A stretch of 64,000 nucleotides of DNA. It comes from Aphanomyces cochlioides. Lineage: Eukaryota; Oomycota; Saprolegniomycetes; Saprolegniales; Verrucalvaceae. The translations under genes and the position numbers were made by a program. The notes below the pieces were generated by a model that had not been told where the DNA came from, made no database searches, and saw only the letters and a program-made list of their open reading frames with translations. The stretch lies in the NCBI GenBank assembly GCA_019828595.1, contig JAHQRK010000013.1, positions 2,015,501 to 2,079,500 of the forward strand, given 5' to 3'. Every line of letters begins with the position of its first letter. Within the stretch, counting starts at the first letter, position 1. This document shows, one piece after another, positions 21,990 through 32,927 of this stretch.

Positions 21990-24900
21990 TTATTTAAGAC
22001 TGATGAGTCCTTGTGCTTGCACAAGTTGCGCCTCGGGCTCCCATGATGGTTGTAACTTTGAGTCGTACCATTGCACCTTGTACTGACGTTTTCCACGATG
22101 GACTCGACTGCCAATATCTTTCACCTGATAGCCTTCTGAAGCATCACGCGTGATCAAACGAGGTTGATGATGGATTCGGTTGGGATGAGGTCAGTCAGCC
22201 TTGTATCTGCGGAGTCGGGAGACATGAAATTCGTCATGTAGTTGTAACCCTGGTGGTAGTTCTATCAGATAAGTGTCCGGCGTAGTTGATCCCAAGACAG
22301 AGTATGGTCCAACGAAGCGGGATGAAAATTTGCGAATTCCGTCCGTTGCAACATGAGACAAATCTAACCGATTTGTGTCCAACAAAACTTCGTCTCCCGT
22401 CTCAAAACGAACATCGCTGCGATGTTTGTCGTACTGAAGCTTCATTGTTTCTTGAGCTTTTTGGATGAAATCTTGACATTCAAGTAGAATGGCTTTCTGG
22501 TGATCGATAAATGATCCATGATTGGTTCGTTTGGGCAAATTAAGGTCCAAATCTACGGCGCAACGTGGATTGTACCCAATATCGGCCTCGAAAGGTGACA
22601 TCCCAATACTGCCATGATAATGGAGATTGTAAGCAAACTCTGCCATTGCCAAGTGCTCGTCCCAATCAGTATGGTGTGAATTAACAAATGATCGCAGGCA
22701 TGCAATAAGGGATTGATTGACCCTCTCCGATTGTCCATCAGTATTTGGCCGGAATGCAGAACTAAGGTGAAGGGTTGTGCCTTGCAAGTCCATGAGTGAT
22801 TTCCAGAAGGATGATGTGAATTTGGAATCGCGATCACTCACAATTGATTCAGGCAATCCATGTAGCTTTTGATACCAGTCGCGAAAAAGGACAGATGTAG
22901 CTTTAGCTATTGCTCGAGTGTGAGTGGGAATAAAGTGGGTACGCTTGGTTAGACGATCCACGATAACAAAGGTAGCGTCGTGGCCGCGGCTCGCACGAGG
23001 CAATTTGGTCATGAAGTCCATTGAGATATCTCTCCAGCGGTTAGTTGGAATATCCAGTGGGTTCAGAAGACCATGTGGACGGCGTCGAGAGGCCTTGGTC
23101 CGTTGGCACATTTCACATGTTGATACATATTGTTTGATGTATTTTGCCATGCCTGGCCAAAAGAAGGACTCCTTGGTGGCGAGTAAGGTCCGGTGCTGTC
23201 CCGGGTGACCACGTGTATTGGAGTCATGGTTCACATACAGAATATAGTTGTACAAGGCGTGCCTTTTCGGAACACATAATCTGTCTGTGCCCTCTCCAAC
23301 GCGTTTGAGATACAACAAACCATCCATGAGGGCAAAACGTGATTGTACGAGTGTGGACGAGTTTGTTCCATGTTTCAGAGTGTTCATAATTGGAGCGAAA
23401 TATTCGTCATCAGCATACAATAACTTGCACTGCTCTTTGATAGATGGTCGTTCAGCCATGAAACGTTCGAACTCTTCGTCACACGCTCCATAGGAGACTG
23501 GTCTCACAACGGATTGAAGTAAATCGGCAAGAGAGATGACGGATGCACTGTGTGGGGGCCCCCACTCCGGATTGCGGGAAATAGCATCCGCAATTACATT
23601 TGATGCACCAGGAATCCACTTGAACATGGGTTGGTACATTGCTAATTCATTCAACCATCGGGCCAAACGTTGTGAGCACGTGCTTTGACTCAAGATAGTC
23701 TGCAACGTCTGGTGGTCCGTATTAATGAAGAACGGTTTGTCGATCAGGTACACCTTCCAAATTCGCATAGCATGCAGCGCTGCTAATAATTCCTTCAGTC
23801 CAAGAAATCATGAAGCATCTACTGACATGCCCGCCGTCGTCGCCAGAGCTCGAGAAGGACGCGCTCGCTTGCATCCAAACCTTTCAGTTCTTCTTGCTCT
23901 CCCAAGCCATCGAGTGGGATACATCCTCTCGGCTGACGTAAGGTTGCGGCCACCAAACGCAATAATCCGCTCGTGTCCATCATCCTCGACCTGGAAGAGA
24001 TAACCACCAACAGCAAAATCGGAAGCATCCACCTTAACGTGGAATGGCTGATCAAACCGTGGATGACACAACACAGGGGGCTCGCAAAGTCGACGTTTCA
24101 GAGTGTGGAAGCACTCAAGGTGATCGGATTGCAGCGTAAGCTGCTCGTTGGGAGCAAGACCTTTCGTAGCCTCGGTAAGTGGGGCTATGAGGTCGGCAAA
24201 ACCATTACAATATTTTGACACATAGACGCATGTGCCAATGAACGATTGCAGTTGCCGTTTCGTTCTGGGTATGGGCCAACGTTGAATGACGTGTATCTTA
24301 GCAGGATCCATGCGAACACCATTGCGACCAAATAAGTCACCCAACATGGGTATCTCGTCAGCACAAAACACATATTTGGCGAATTTGACGTATAGTTGGT
24401 GGTCCTGACATCGTTGCAGCACCTTGTCGAGAGCACTTCCGTGCTCCCTGCGGTCCTCTGAGGTCGTGAAAATGAAGACATCGTCGAAATACGCTCGACA
24501 AATGTCGCTGAGATCTGCAAAGACGCTTTGAATGAGGCGATTAAAGGCCGATGGGCTACACGAGAGTCCCATAGTCGTCACGAGGTAATCAAAGAGACCA
24601 TCTGGGGTAGAAAAAGCGGTGTAGGGGTATCTTGTTCACGCATCTTGACTTGAAAGAAGCCCCAAAGCAAATCCATTGATGAAAACCTATGTCCCTTTGC
24701 CATGGAATCAAGTATGTCGTCCTTGCGCGGTATTGGATTAGCTGGAACACGAGTCTTGGAGTTAATTCCACGAAAGTCGTGCACGATTCGCCAGCCATCG
24801 GGTTTACGCACGCAGAACGTTGGTGCACTAAATGTACTTTTCGACGGCCGAATAATGCCGGCTCGTAACATGTCATTGGTTCAGTCTTGTATGACTTGTC

Positions 24901-25485
24901 GCATCTCGGGACTCAATCGAAACTATTTGCCTGTCACTGGAGTGGCATCCACGAGCTCCACCTCCGACTCCACGTCGTTTTGTCGAGTTGGCAAAACAGA
25001 AGGAAGTTCGACTCTGAAGACAGTGTCCCGATGTTTCACTAGGACTTCTTCCATGGGATGACCCACGAGTTCTTCCCACATAGTTTTGCGCTTGGATGAT
25101 TCGGCCGACACAAAGAAGCAAAACTCATTGTCAGACTTCCGCAATAAGTTTGTGAGTCTTGCCGAATCCCAAACCTGTGTGAATGCATGGGGACCACCGA
25201 GAGGATGATTACACAAAAAGCGAAGCAGAGCATCGTGATCGTCTGATCTTGTGGTTAGCACCAAAGTTAAGGGTCAATGGTTTCGGAAAATCAACAATGG
25301 TCAAGCCGAGCTTCTGAGCCATGGACTTAGATATAGCATTGAAGGAGGCTCCATTGTCGACGAAGATGGACACGTTCTTCGTATTGATAGTGCCCGTGTC
25401 CGAGAGGTAACAGTACATTGTTGGCTGCACATTTTGTCGACACGATCTGGGATGATCCATTTGCGGCCCAATATGCAGCTGTTGG
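21990..25485 (-). pseudogene. gypsy-A pol: protease, RT, RNase H, integrase, chromodomain
   Basis: Reading leftwards: protease IFVDNGASFNAIS (about 25380), RT with YFDDVFIFT (about 24470), RNase H (NTDHQTLQTIL, about 23700), and the integrase HHCC finger (HPGQHRTLL ... CEMCQRTK). The integrase core follows (DISMDFMTKLP, VSDRDSKFTSSFWKSLM, SERVNQSL). The C-terminal GPYSVL and LPPGLQLHDEFHVSRLRRY come next, then a chromodomain (YKVQWYDSKLQPSWEPE, about 22040-22100). The stop is at 21990-21992. The integrase half (22191-23768) is one open frame of 525 codons; the protease and RT parts are broken by frameshifts near 23800, 24580 and 24880. The 5' side is cut off by element B. Confidence 0.85.
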
Positions 25486-25778
25486 TGTTCTCTGAACAGC
25501 CGAGTGTCTGCCGCCAGTGAATTGCACGTTGAAGCCACTTCAAGATCAAGACCAAGACTCAACGACCAAGGCTCAGCCGAGAAGACTGCCGTATGGTCGG
25601 TGAGAAGACAATCAAGAGTTCAACAAGTCAAGGAAGAGAAGATGAGATTTAGATCTTAGTCTAAGTCTGTGTTTTGCTAGCTAATGCGCAAGTCAATCAA
25701 GTGCATATTCACGGGAGGCGGCACTCCCCTATCTGTGTGTTTGAGTGACGAACGCGGTGGTTTCAGGGAAACAGCACA
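25486..25778 (+). repeat. 5' LTR of gypsy-B
   Basis: 293 bp, TG...CA. Matches 31645-31937 over its whole length by eye. Confidence 0.88.
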
Positions 25779-25828
25779 AAGTATACTTTAGTGATAGTGA
25801 ACCGAGCACCTTTGGTTATCCGGATACC

Positions 25829-27659
25829 ATGGATCCAACCGGAGCCGAAGTGGAACACAAGGAAGGACAGTTTGAAATTTGCACCGAGATGGAACACTCT
25901 GGGACTGTCTTGCCGCAAGGCAATGACGGTCTAGGTGAACCTGCGGAAGCGACAGCCGAGCGAGAAGATGCGACAAGAGGAGACAATGCGGACGACGAAG
26001 CGAGTTCTGAAGACAGCTCAGCGGACAGCTCAGACGGGGAAGTCAAGGATATGAGCCAAGTCTACATTTCTAAAGACGAAGATGACGATGGTCCGCTGGA
26101 TGAAAAAACGAGAAAACATCTCGAAATGCGGGAGAAGAATCGAGTCAATCGAGAACTACGTGAGCGCCGCAAGATCGAGAAGTATGGACCTGATTTTCGC
26201 CGAGCAGAGTCAGATTCCTCAGTCACATCCCTCAGCGGCGAAGACACCGATGAATACAAAGAGCGAAAGTACCAGAAAGCTCAAGGAAAGAAGGCGGAAA
26301 AGAAGCGCAAGAACAAAGAACAGATGCGACGCAATCATCGAATGTATTCAACTTCGAACCATATTGTTTCACACATGGCGCGCAGCAAACTTGGATCGCA
26401 TGACTCGATGTATCCAACCATTTGGCTCTTCGCATTGCCCGCATGTCTGCACTTGTCTCTGAGCAATCGTTCATACTCCAGGCGCTTCTTCTTCCATTCC
26501 ACTAGGAACTTGCGATCAAAGTTTGTGATCCGCGGGTGCTTGATATCTGTCACAACCACTGTTACCCGACATCACGGAACAGCGACTGCGCGAAAGGATC
26601 GAAGAAATTCTGAACACGCCATCTCATTTATTTGGAATTACTGAAGCTGATCTAGAAGACTACAGCCACGATCTGCGCATACCGGCTACAGGCTCGGTTG
26701 CCAGTCGTCTAGGCCTATTCATGATGCAAGTCAACGATGTCTTTGAGAGATACGCATTGAAGGAAGACCTCGAAGTGAAAGGAAGTCTGGAGATGTTTCT
26801 GAAAGCAGTGGTCTACCGGATCGACCCACCTGGACTGTCAAATCTAGTGCGAGATCAGATCAAACGTGAACCAGTCTCCACGATCGTCGAATTTGCCAAG
26901 GTTGTGCGCGAACAAATGGACCGAATCGAAGCGTCGGACCGCCTCGCGCAACAACAAGGCCTGGTCAGCAAGAAGCGAAGCCCACCGATAGGGTGGACCA
27001 ACAGCGATGTTAAGCGACGACGAGAAACGCCAGTCAAGGTGCATTTTGACAAAGTCACGGGTTGGGGTCACGAAAAGGGAGTCGTTGGAGCGAGAAGCGA
27101 GTATACTGAAGAGCAAGCGTACGAGTTACTACGCGACCATGAAGAACGCAAGCAGCGCGTAGAAGAACGACGAAGAGTCTGGGAAAATACGCGCTACAAT
27201 CGGAATTCGGCAAGTCCTGGTCGCCGTGGCCCCGCTGGCGGCTACGGGTCAGGCAACTCGAACTCACCCTTTAGGAACGACAAGTACAGACCCAAGGACA
27301 CGCAAGCGAAGACAGACAAGCCTGGATACCGCGAAGGCAACATAGTCTGCTATGCATGTCAGAAGCCGGGACACAAGTCGAACGAGTGCCCGGAAAACTG
27401 TCCAAACTCGCAAATCAAAGGGTACCGCAAAGGAAGAAATGCGATAAAGCGTTTCAAGCGGAACAACAAGAAGAAGCCGAAGGTCCAGCGTGCTTGGCTA
27501 AAGGCAAGAGCCGCTGTGACGAACGAAACAGAGGAAGAAGAGCGATGGATCGTGCTGAACGATGCGCTTGAAGTGCCCTACTGTCCAGATACCGGCGCCG
27601 ACAGAACATTATTCCAAGACGAATGGTGGATGCACTCATCAAGGAGCGACCAAGTGTGA
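25829..27659 (+). pseudogene. gypsy-B gag, with an internal inverted segment
   Basis: The probable start is MDPTGAEVEHKEGQ at 25829. An acidic, then charged coiled N-terminal part runs to about 26330. The capsid-like part resumes on the plus strand (EQRLRERIEEILNTPSHLFG, then VNDVFERYALKEDLEVKGS) and ends with a zinc knuckle CYACQKPGHKSNEC (about 27345). The active-site PYCPDTGADRT of the protease follows. The stretch about 26335-26559 is coding-like only on the minus strand (ITNFDRKFLVEWKKKRLEYE and RDKCRHAGNAKSQMVGYIES), while the plus-strand reading there looks random. The simplest view is that a piece of about 225 bp of gag is inverted in place. A frame change follows near 26645-26720. 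Confidence 0.7.
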
Positions 27660-30600
27660 AGATCGTGACGCTGGCTGAACCTATCAGTGGAACAGGATGC
27701 AACGACATGCAGTTTGAGACGAAGTCCTACGTCGAACTGAGACTCAGTTTGCAAACAGCAGCGGGAATGGTCAAGATCCCTGGAAGACGAGTGTGCTACA
27801 TTGTTGAAGAACGCGACGAATTCCTAGCTTCCCACGACACACTCAAATCGATCGGGCTCGATATTGATCGGTGGTTGGAGCAAGTCGCTATTCAGCAGCG
27901 TGAAGCGGACGGCGACGATCTGGGTGCTGAGTCTGACGCCGGCATGGTATGTGCGCGGAAGTCGATCAGCGATGTCGAAGAAGAAGACCGCACGTGGAAG
28001 TTGACTCAAGGAGAAGAACACGATGACGACGATACGCGTATGTCTGACCCTAGTGGTCATGACCTCGGTATGCGATTGTCTCGTGCGCCGAGTGATGACG
28101 TCGATACGCGAGTGTCTGGCCCTCGAGGTCATGACGTCGGTAGTCGTATGTCTTGCTCGAAGACTGATGACGTCAATACGCGCAAGTCGGGTCAAAGCAG
28201 TCATGGCGGCGGTAGTCGTGTGTCTCAGTGGATGTTTGATAACGTCGGTATGCGCGAGTCGGACCTTTGTGGTCAAGATGGCGATACGCGAGTGTCTCGA
28301 ACGAGGAGCAGAAGAGTCAAGAACGTGCGAGTCTATTCGATGCAGTTGCGATTACCCGCGGCCAAGAACAAGCTTGAAGAAGCTCTGCAGGAGATGGTGG
28401 TGAGTGCTGTGAAGAACTGTTTCCCACGAGAGCTGGCTGCGCATATGTGGAGCGTGCTGATCGAATACGACATCTGGAGAATCAAGTTCAATGGGTCAGA
28501 TCCCCCTGCGAAGGTCAAGCCATTTCGGGTGACACCCAAAGCCGGATGTGTTCCATACCGATGCAAAGGAAGGAAGAACAATCCGCTGGAAGAAAGATTT
28601 TTGCAGCTATTTGCTCAAGAGTTGCTGGATGCTGGAGTCATCAAGCGCAACCAACAGTCAGCGTGGTGCAGTCCTGTCAACCCAGTCATGAAGCCTGAAG
28701 GATGAAAGTCATTGAAGACGGCGGACAAGTGGACTGACGATGATGTATTAAAGCATTTTAGGCTGACGAACGACTATCGAGTGGTCAACAGCAAGACGGA
28801 GCCAAAGGCGGGCACGATGCCATTCCAAGCGACAATCACGCAACATCTCAAGGGAATGCAAGCGATGGGAGTGTTCGATTTACTCAAGTGCTTCTGGCAG
28901 TTTCCGTTGCACGAAGACAGTCGCGACATGCTCTCATTTATGCTGAACGGATGCGTCTACACACCTGATCGCGTCATGCAAGGCCACGTCGACTCAGCTG
29001 TATCGTGCAAGCGACGAGCGAGGAGTGCTACGCTCCTCTGCTGTTGAAGCACCTGCTTGTTCGGATTGACGACATCCTAGTGTTTGCCAAGAACGCAGAA
29101 GAGTATCTCGAAACTCTGCACAAGTTCTTTGGATTAGTGGGTCGTTATGGGTTCAAGCTATCACCGTCCAAGACCGTGCTATTCACGAAAGAAGTCAAGT
29201 GGTGCGGACGAATACTTAGCGGTGAAGGAGTCAAGCAAGACCCGGAACGGATCGAACAACTTTGCGCGATCCCATACCCGACGAACGCTGGCGACCTGCA
29301 ACAATTTGTGTGCACCGCGAACTGGATCCGCGATTCGATTATGGAATATGCGATGACGGTGGAACCATTACAACAAGCGCTGAACAACGCCTTGAAGGCA
29401 AAGCGAAGAAGAAGCGAATCGCCTTGGGCATCAAGATCGAGCTCACTGAAGGTGAAAAAGCTGCATTCGATGCTGTGATTTCCAAGATGCGGGCGGCGGT
29501 GGACTTGTCGCACCCACGTGCTGACGCCACGCTGTGCCTGTTTACGGATGCCAGCGATCGAGGATGGTCTATTATTGTTACGCAGGTTGACAAGATCGAC
29601 GAAGAGAAGGCGATACACGAACATCAGCACGAAATGCTCGTTTGCCAATCTGGAATGTTTACTGGAGCGCAGAAGTCGTGGTCAGTGATCGAGAAGGAAA
29701 CCTTCCCTATTGCGCGTGCATGCGAGAAACTCAACTATCTACTCATGCGTCCCGACGGCTTTAGGATGTACTGCGATCACAAGAACCTCATCCACATTTT
29801 TGCTCCCGGCAAGGAATGGCCTGAACACACGCGAGGCAAGCTCATGCGTTGGGCTGGAATCATTGGCGGCTATCGTTATACAATCGAGCACATCGACGGC
29901 ATCCACAACTTATGGGCGGACATGATGAGTCGATGGGGTCAGCCGGCTATAGGCAAGGCGACCCAGAAGGTCATGGCAGCTAGATGGACGAAGAAACGGA
30001 AGAACAAGAGTCCAAGACCAGCGCCGAAGCGAAATGTTTTGCGACCGCTCGATGACGAAAAGTTTGTTTGGCCATGTATTGAAGACATTATCAAAGCTCA
30101 AGCGCTACATGCAGCAGCAAGATCGACGCGTGCGCTACGGACCTTTGACGACCAACCATGGGTTGTCGAGGGCCGAATTTGGATCCCAGCAGCGGCCGAA
30201 GAATTTATTCAACGCATTTTGCTGGTGGCACACTGTGGAAGCATGGGTCATCGTGGACAAGCCGTGCTGGTCAACCATCTCAAGCGATTATTTTGTGGAT
30301 CGAGCGGCTGCAAGGCCTAGCTGGAAAGTTTATCGCTGGATACCTTCTATGTCCTCATGTAAAAGGGGGGAGAGTGGTGCACAGACCGTGCGCACCGATT
30401 TGGCACGCGAAGCGAAGAAACGAAGGACTACGTTTTGATTACCTCTTTATGGGAAGCTCTTTAGGTGGAGCGAAGTACGTGTTAGTACTCAAGGACGACT
30501 TGACACACTTTTGCGAACTCGTTGCATGCGATGCGCCTAGAAGTCAAGTGTGTGTTGATGCGATTGTGAACTGGGCGAAGCGATTTGGAATGCCAAGAGT

Positions 30601-31544
30601 ATGGATCAGCGATCAAGGAACCCATTTCAAGAACGTGGCTGTGAAAGCATTGACCCACAAGTTCAAGGTTCATCATGATTTCACTCTAGCATATTGTCCC
30701 TGGCGCAACGGAACAGTCGAGCGAATGAACTGCGACATACTACAAGTCATGCGAGTGATGCTGCGCGAATTCCGTTTGAAGGGCCGACCATCAATGGGAC
30801 TATTTACTGTCGGTGGTGCAAGCGAATCTCAACCAGACGCCAGTGCCATCCCTCGCAAACAAGTCGCCTATGGAGCTCTTTACAGGATTGGAACCCACTA
30901 CACCTTTGGATGTGATTGTACTAGGTCTCGAAGAAGGACTTCGTGACGTCGAGCTGTCCAGCGTCGATGTCCGAAGCAGCCTTGAAGAACTGCGAATGAG
31001 TCTACAAGCGATGCACAAGCAAGTCCTCCAGAAGAACGAAACACGTGCACAGAAAGCAACGGCTGCGACTGCGAACGCTGAAGCCTGTAATGTGTGCGAA
31101 GGAGACTACGTGCTATGGTCAAGAGTCGACGAGAATCATCATCCGAAGCATCTCGTGACATGGCTTGGACCCTATCGAGTGACAGAAGTTGGCGAGTACT
31201 CAGTCGAAATCGAGCATCTACTCACGAAAGAGCGACGTCAAGCCCATCTGTCAAGAATCAAGCTATATGCTGAAGAAAGCTTTCAAGTCACGGAAGAAAT
31301 ACTCGAGCACATCTCAGAACAAGGTATTCTATTGAAGGTTAGCGCTATTCTGCAGCACAAGATCGATCGAGACGCTGGCGAGTATGCCCTGCTTGTACGT
31401 TGGGAAGGCCTTGAAGACATCGAAGCCTCATGGGAGCTGCTCAGCAAGTTGATGCGCGAATGTCCTGCAGTGGTGCGAGCGTACGCGAAGACGATCAAGT
31501 CCAAGAAAGCGCGAGAAGACCTTGAGGCTGCGATGGCGATGTAG
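27560..31544 (+). pseudogene. gypsy-B pol: protease, RT, RNase H, integrase, chromodomain
   Basis: Protease active site DTGAD (about 27585); a repetitive Ser/Arg/Asp region (28028-28300). RT follows with FDLLKCFWQFPLHED and an IDDILVFAK box (about 29060). RNase H has LCLFTDASDRGW and CDHKNLIHIF; the integrase core has VLVLKDDLTHF, WISDQGTHFKN and NGTVERMN. The final chromodomain reads EYALLVRWEGLEDIEASWEL, with the stop at 31542-31544. At least five frame changes (near 27640, 28706, 29030, 29270-29470, 30160-30320 and 30810-30940) and a stop at 28703 prevent a single product. Confidence 0.82.
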
Positions 31545-31573
31545 CTCATGGTTTCAACCAAGCATGTTTCCTT

Positions 31574-31631
31574 GCGGAGCATGGCTTGTGGGGTGTGATG
31601 TGTGCGGTGGCGTGGTTAAGCCATGCTCCGC
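31574..31631. repeat. Perfect 14-bp inverted repeat before the gypsy-B 3' LTR
   Basis: GCGGAGCATGGCTT (31574-31587) and its exact complement (31618-31631) enclose a 30-nt G/T-rich loop. It lies between the pol stop and the 3' LTR, where the polypurine tract is expected. It could form an RNA hairpin at the end of the genomic transcript. Confidence 0.75.
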
Positions 31632-31644
31632 CACGTCACAGGCT

Positions 31645-31937
31645 TGTTCTCTGAACAGCCGAGTGTCTGCCGCCAGTGAATTGCACGTTGAAGCCACTTC
31701 AAGATCAAGACCAAGACTCAACGACCAAGGCTCAGCCGAGAAGACTGCCGTATGGTCGGTGAGAAGACAATCAAGAGTTCAACAAGTCAAGGAAGAGAAG
31801 ATGAGATTTAGATCTTAGTCTAAGTCTGTGTTTTGCTAGCTAATGCGCAAGTCAATCAAGTGCATATTCACGGGAGGCGGCACTCCCCTATCTGTGTGTT
31901 TGAGTGACGAACGCGGTGGTTTCAGGGAAACAGCACA
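31645..31937 (+). repeat. 3' LTR of gypsy-B
   Basis: 293 bp, identical by eye to 25486-25778. The flanking sequence on the right is the gag N-terminus of gypsy-A. Confidence 0.88.
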
Positions 31938-32310
31938 TGAGCTAATGTTGCTCCTGCTGCATTTGTTGTTGCTGTAAAACTTGTTGCTGTTGTTGGGCCA
32001 TAAACTGCATCATAGCTTGAAATTGAGCTGAAATATCCGAATTTTGAGGTACGGACGGAACACCATTTGGGGCCACATTAGGCGCTGAGGGTTGTGAGGA
32101 TGAGTGTGCGCCAGAGATAGCCACTCCTTCGGGTGTACGACCTGGGGCAGAGCTTGGGCGTGGTGGAGGTGTCTGGTGCTGCTCGTCGGCTGTATTTTCA
32201 CGTGGGACACCGTCCAGTCCCTGATTTGGAATATTATCACGAAGCTGCTGGTGAGGACGCGTGTTCGGACTATCGCTTTCGTGTTCGCGCGCTCTTGATC
32301 TGGTATTCAT
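31938..32310 (-). pseudogene. gypsy-A gag, N-terminal part only
   Basis: Starts MNTRSRAREHESDSPNTRPH at 32310, closely similar to the gag start of gypsy-C at 48517. It continues through a Pro/Ser-rich part to a Gln-rich stretch (MAQQQQQVLQQQQMQQEQH) and is cut at 31938 by the element-B LTR. The capsid and zinc-knuckle part, present in element C, is absent here. Confidence 0.8.
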
Positions 32311-32360
32311 TGCAATGTTGACTTTCTTCAAACGCTCACTGGGCTTGATAGTTTTAAAAC

Positions 32361-32590
32361 TGTTGCGACCGTGGGGCGATCGATGATGATGAAAAATGAA
32401 AGTGAATTCAATCGAGTTATCTACTCGACTTCTTCGAATATGGAAATATAGAAGGAACGACTTGTTGTTCGTTCCTGGAAGCAAATGGACGGTCGCGACG
32501 GTTCGTTTACTCGTTTAAGACGAAAGCATATGTACCGAAGCTGACCAATAGGATGCAATCTACGCATTAGACATGGATGCATCCGTGACA
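32361..32590 (-). repeat. 5' LTR of gypsy-A, uninterrupted
   Basis: 230 bp on the minus strand from TGTCACGG (32590) to CA (32361). It serves as the reference for the empty sites of the Tc1 (TA at about 32529) and the MITE (TTA at about 32568) that broke the other LTR. The target duplication GCAAG follows at 32591. Confidence 0.88.
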
Positions 32591-32595
32591 GCAAG

Positions 32596-32823
32596 CCACA
32601 TTCGGCGTAAAACGCTTTGACGGCCCATGACGCACGTCCAAAGGTTCCAAACTGATGTGCAATTTTTTGGAAGAGGGCAAAGGCACGAGCTCAACTCTTC
32701 CTCCAGAATGGAGAAACATTCGTCGCTCACGTGAGCAGCTAAATTTTCAACAACAAACAGTATTGGACCACGCATTTCAGATCTAAATAGTGTTAATAAT
32801 TTAGTGTGTGTGTGTGTTAATAC
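32596..32823 (-). pseudogene. Middle fragment of the pogo/Tigger-like transposase
   Basis: Minus-strand reading RGPILFVVENLAAHVSDECF, EEELSSCLCPLPKNCTSVWN and LRRMWLA corresponds to the second catalytic region of DDE_1 transposases (usually LLVLDNxxAH ... LPPNxTSxxQPLD). The usual Asp is Glu here (VVEN), and the third acidic residue is lost, probably through a frameshift (LWT where PLD is expected). It is bounded by gypsy-A on one side and the hAT element on the other. A CA-rich stretch at the right edge may belong to an intron. Confidence 0.7.
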
Positions 32824-32927
32824 ATTTGTAGCAGAGGTGGAAAAACCATTTGGTTTTTTAGGATTGCTTTTTGGTTTTATTTTATTCGCAAAAAAAAACA
32901 TAATAAAACCATATTAAAACCAATATT

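Larger units (their letters stand above)
25486..31937 (+). mobile_element. Ty3/gypsy LTR retrotransposon B, inside gypsy-A in opposite orientation
   Basis: LTRs of 293 bp at 25486-25778 and 31645-31937 begin TGTTCTCTGAACAGCC, end in CA and appear identical base for base by eye. Between them are gag, protease, RT, RNase H, integrase and a chromodomain on the plus strand, spread over several frames. No 5-bp target duplication is visible at the outer ends (GTTGG on the left, TGAGC on the right). A piece of gypsy-A gag is missing at this site, so the insertion was accompanied or followed by a deletion. Confidence 0.85.
16739..32590 (-). mobile_element. Ty3/gypsy LTR retrotransposon A, enlarged by nested insertions
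   Basis: Oriented on the minus strand. The 5' LTR is 32361-32590. The 3' LTR is split into 16739-16908, 21391-21431 and 21914-21937 by a Tc1 and a MITE. A 5-bp TSD flanks the whole. Parts present are the gag N-terminus (31938-32310), a gap, then protease, RT, RNase H, integrase and chromodomain (25485 down to 21990). A GAGAGAGGGA-like polypurine tract on the minus strand lies just before the 3' LTR (about 21938-21950). Roughly 0.9 kb of gag, judged against element C, is missing at the site where element B sits. The element is dead, with frameshifts in pol. It has a chromodomain, so it belongs to the chromovirus-type gypsy elements. Confidence 0.85.
16734..32595. repeat. Target-site duplication GCAAG of gypsy-A
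   Basis: GCAAG occurs immediately outside both ends of element A (16734-16738 and 32591-32595). Five-base duplications are usual for Ty3/gypsy integrases. Intact duplications show that the two outer ends come from a single insertion, in spite of the large insertions inside. Confidence 0.85.
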
